64,000 nt of DNA from Lysobacteraceae bacterium NML91-0213 (GTDB taxonomy: Bacteria > Pseudomonadota > Gammaproteobacteria > Xanthomonadales > Xanthomonadaceae): contig NWQL01000003.1 in the NCBI GenBank assembly GCA_002798175.1, positions 62,001 to 126,000 on the forward strand, written 5' to 3'. Shown here one piece after another: positions 63,666 through 64,000 of this stretch. A program made the translations under genes and the position numbers. The first letter of the stretch is position 1, and each line of letters begins with the position of its first letter. The notes beneath the pieces are model-generated. The model worked only from the letters and a program-made list of their open reading frames with translations. It did no database searches and was not told the DNA's origin.

Positions 63666-64000
63666 CCGGCACGCCTCGAAGGCGTCGTTGCGGGGCGCGC
63701 GCCGGTACCGGAGGCGCCTGCGCAGCCGCATCATCCTCTCGTTCCTGCTGCTGGGCCTCGGCCTGACCCTGCTGTTCGCGTTCGCCACCCAGTACGCGCG
63801 CAACCGGGTGGAGAACGCGCTGGTCGAGGACGTGATGAACCGCAACATCGACGAGTACGCGCACCTCTACTACAGCGATCCGACGCGCAGCCCCGATCTC
63901 CCCGTGCAGCAGATGCGCGGCTACGTGTTCACCCCGGACCGCATCGACCGGCTGCGCCGCGACTTCCCCGAATGGGTGGAGCTGGGTACCGGCATCCACA
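63652..64000 (+). CDS. Sensor histidine kinase, N-terminal part, cut by window end
   Basis: The frame from ATG 63652 overlaps the regulator's stop and stays open to the last base, giving 116 codons. It encodes a basic N-terminus, a membrane helix (IILSFLLLGLGLTLLFAFAT) and the start of a periplasmic sensor domain (VENALVEDVMNRNIDEYAHLYY). The second membrane helix, HAMP and kinase domains lie outside the window. Assignment rests on the membrane-anchor pattern and coupling to the OmpR-type regulator. Confidence 0.8.
   Translation, partial: MAAADRHASKASLRGARRYRRRLRSRIILSFLLLGLGLTLLFAFATQYARNRVENALVEDVMNRNIDEYAHLYYSDPTRSPDLPVQQMRGYVFTPDRIDRLRRDFPEWVELGTGIH

Overview
This window is high-GC chromosomal DNA from a gammaproteobacterium, most likely a member of the Lysobacteraceae/Xanthomonadaceae (Lysobacter or Luteimonas type). 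The inference rests on gene content and order: ybeD-lipB-lipA, a waaA/lpxL envelope locus, rimK next to an OmpR-type two-component system, many lipoproteins, a TonB-dependent receptor and palindromic intergenic repeats. It is not based on a marker gene, and I saw no rRNA, tRNA or CRISPR array.

Region 1 (1-13.3 kb) is accessory DNA: a type VI secretion (T6SS) effector island, visibly eroded. It holds two DUF2235 (Tle1-type) phospholipase genes, three DUF3304-type lipoproteins that are probably immunity proteins, a DUF4123 chaperone, a Tle4-like lipase gene broken by two opposite one-base shifts in G-tracts, one intact and one wrecked Tli4-type immunity gene, and two vgrG genes that both lack their 5' parts. 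An IS3-family element sits between a truncated yiaA-like gene and one of the vgrG stumps, and its flanks do not form a target duplication.

Region 2 (13.9-20.4 kb) is core: ybeD, lipB and lipA (lipoate supply), a Prc-type periplasmic protease and two EamA/RarD permeases. Region 3 (20.4-31.3 kb) has two divergent ABC export units. One is a MacAB-like tripartite system on the minus strand. The other is an ATPase/ABC-2 permease pair followed by an amidohydrolase and a DesK/DesR-like two-component system. Region 4 (31.3-38.3 kb) is envelope biogenesis and export: a glycosyltransferase, an O-antigen-ligase-like protein, LpxL, WaaA, TolC and Pcm.

Region 5 (38.4-47.6 kb) has a TetR-controlled RND efflux pair with a palindromic operator, homoserine kinase, and thiC behind a TPP riboswitch whose leader can apparently sequester the ribosome binding site. 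Region 6 (47.8-54.1 kb) groups a membrane-anchored OmpR-type regulator with a beta-propeller, an AraC regulator and a TonB-dependent receptor. Six TTTC-type repeats with an exact 11-bp period lie just before araC; this is the least explained signal in the window. Region 7 (54.3-64 kb) holds an HDOD signalling protein, soluble and membrane pyrophosphatases, an RTX-repeat M91 metallopeptidase, RimK, a candidate structured small RNA and the start of a two-component system cut by the window edge.
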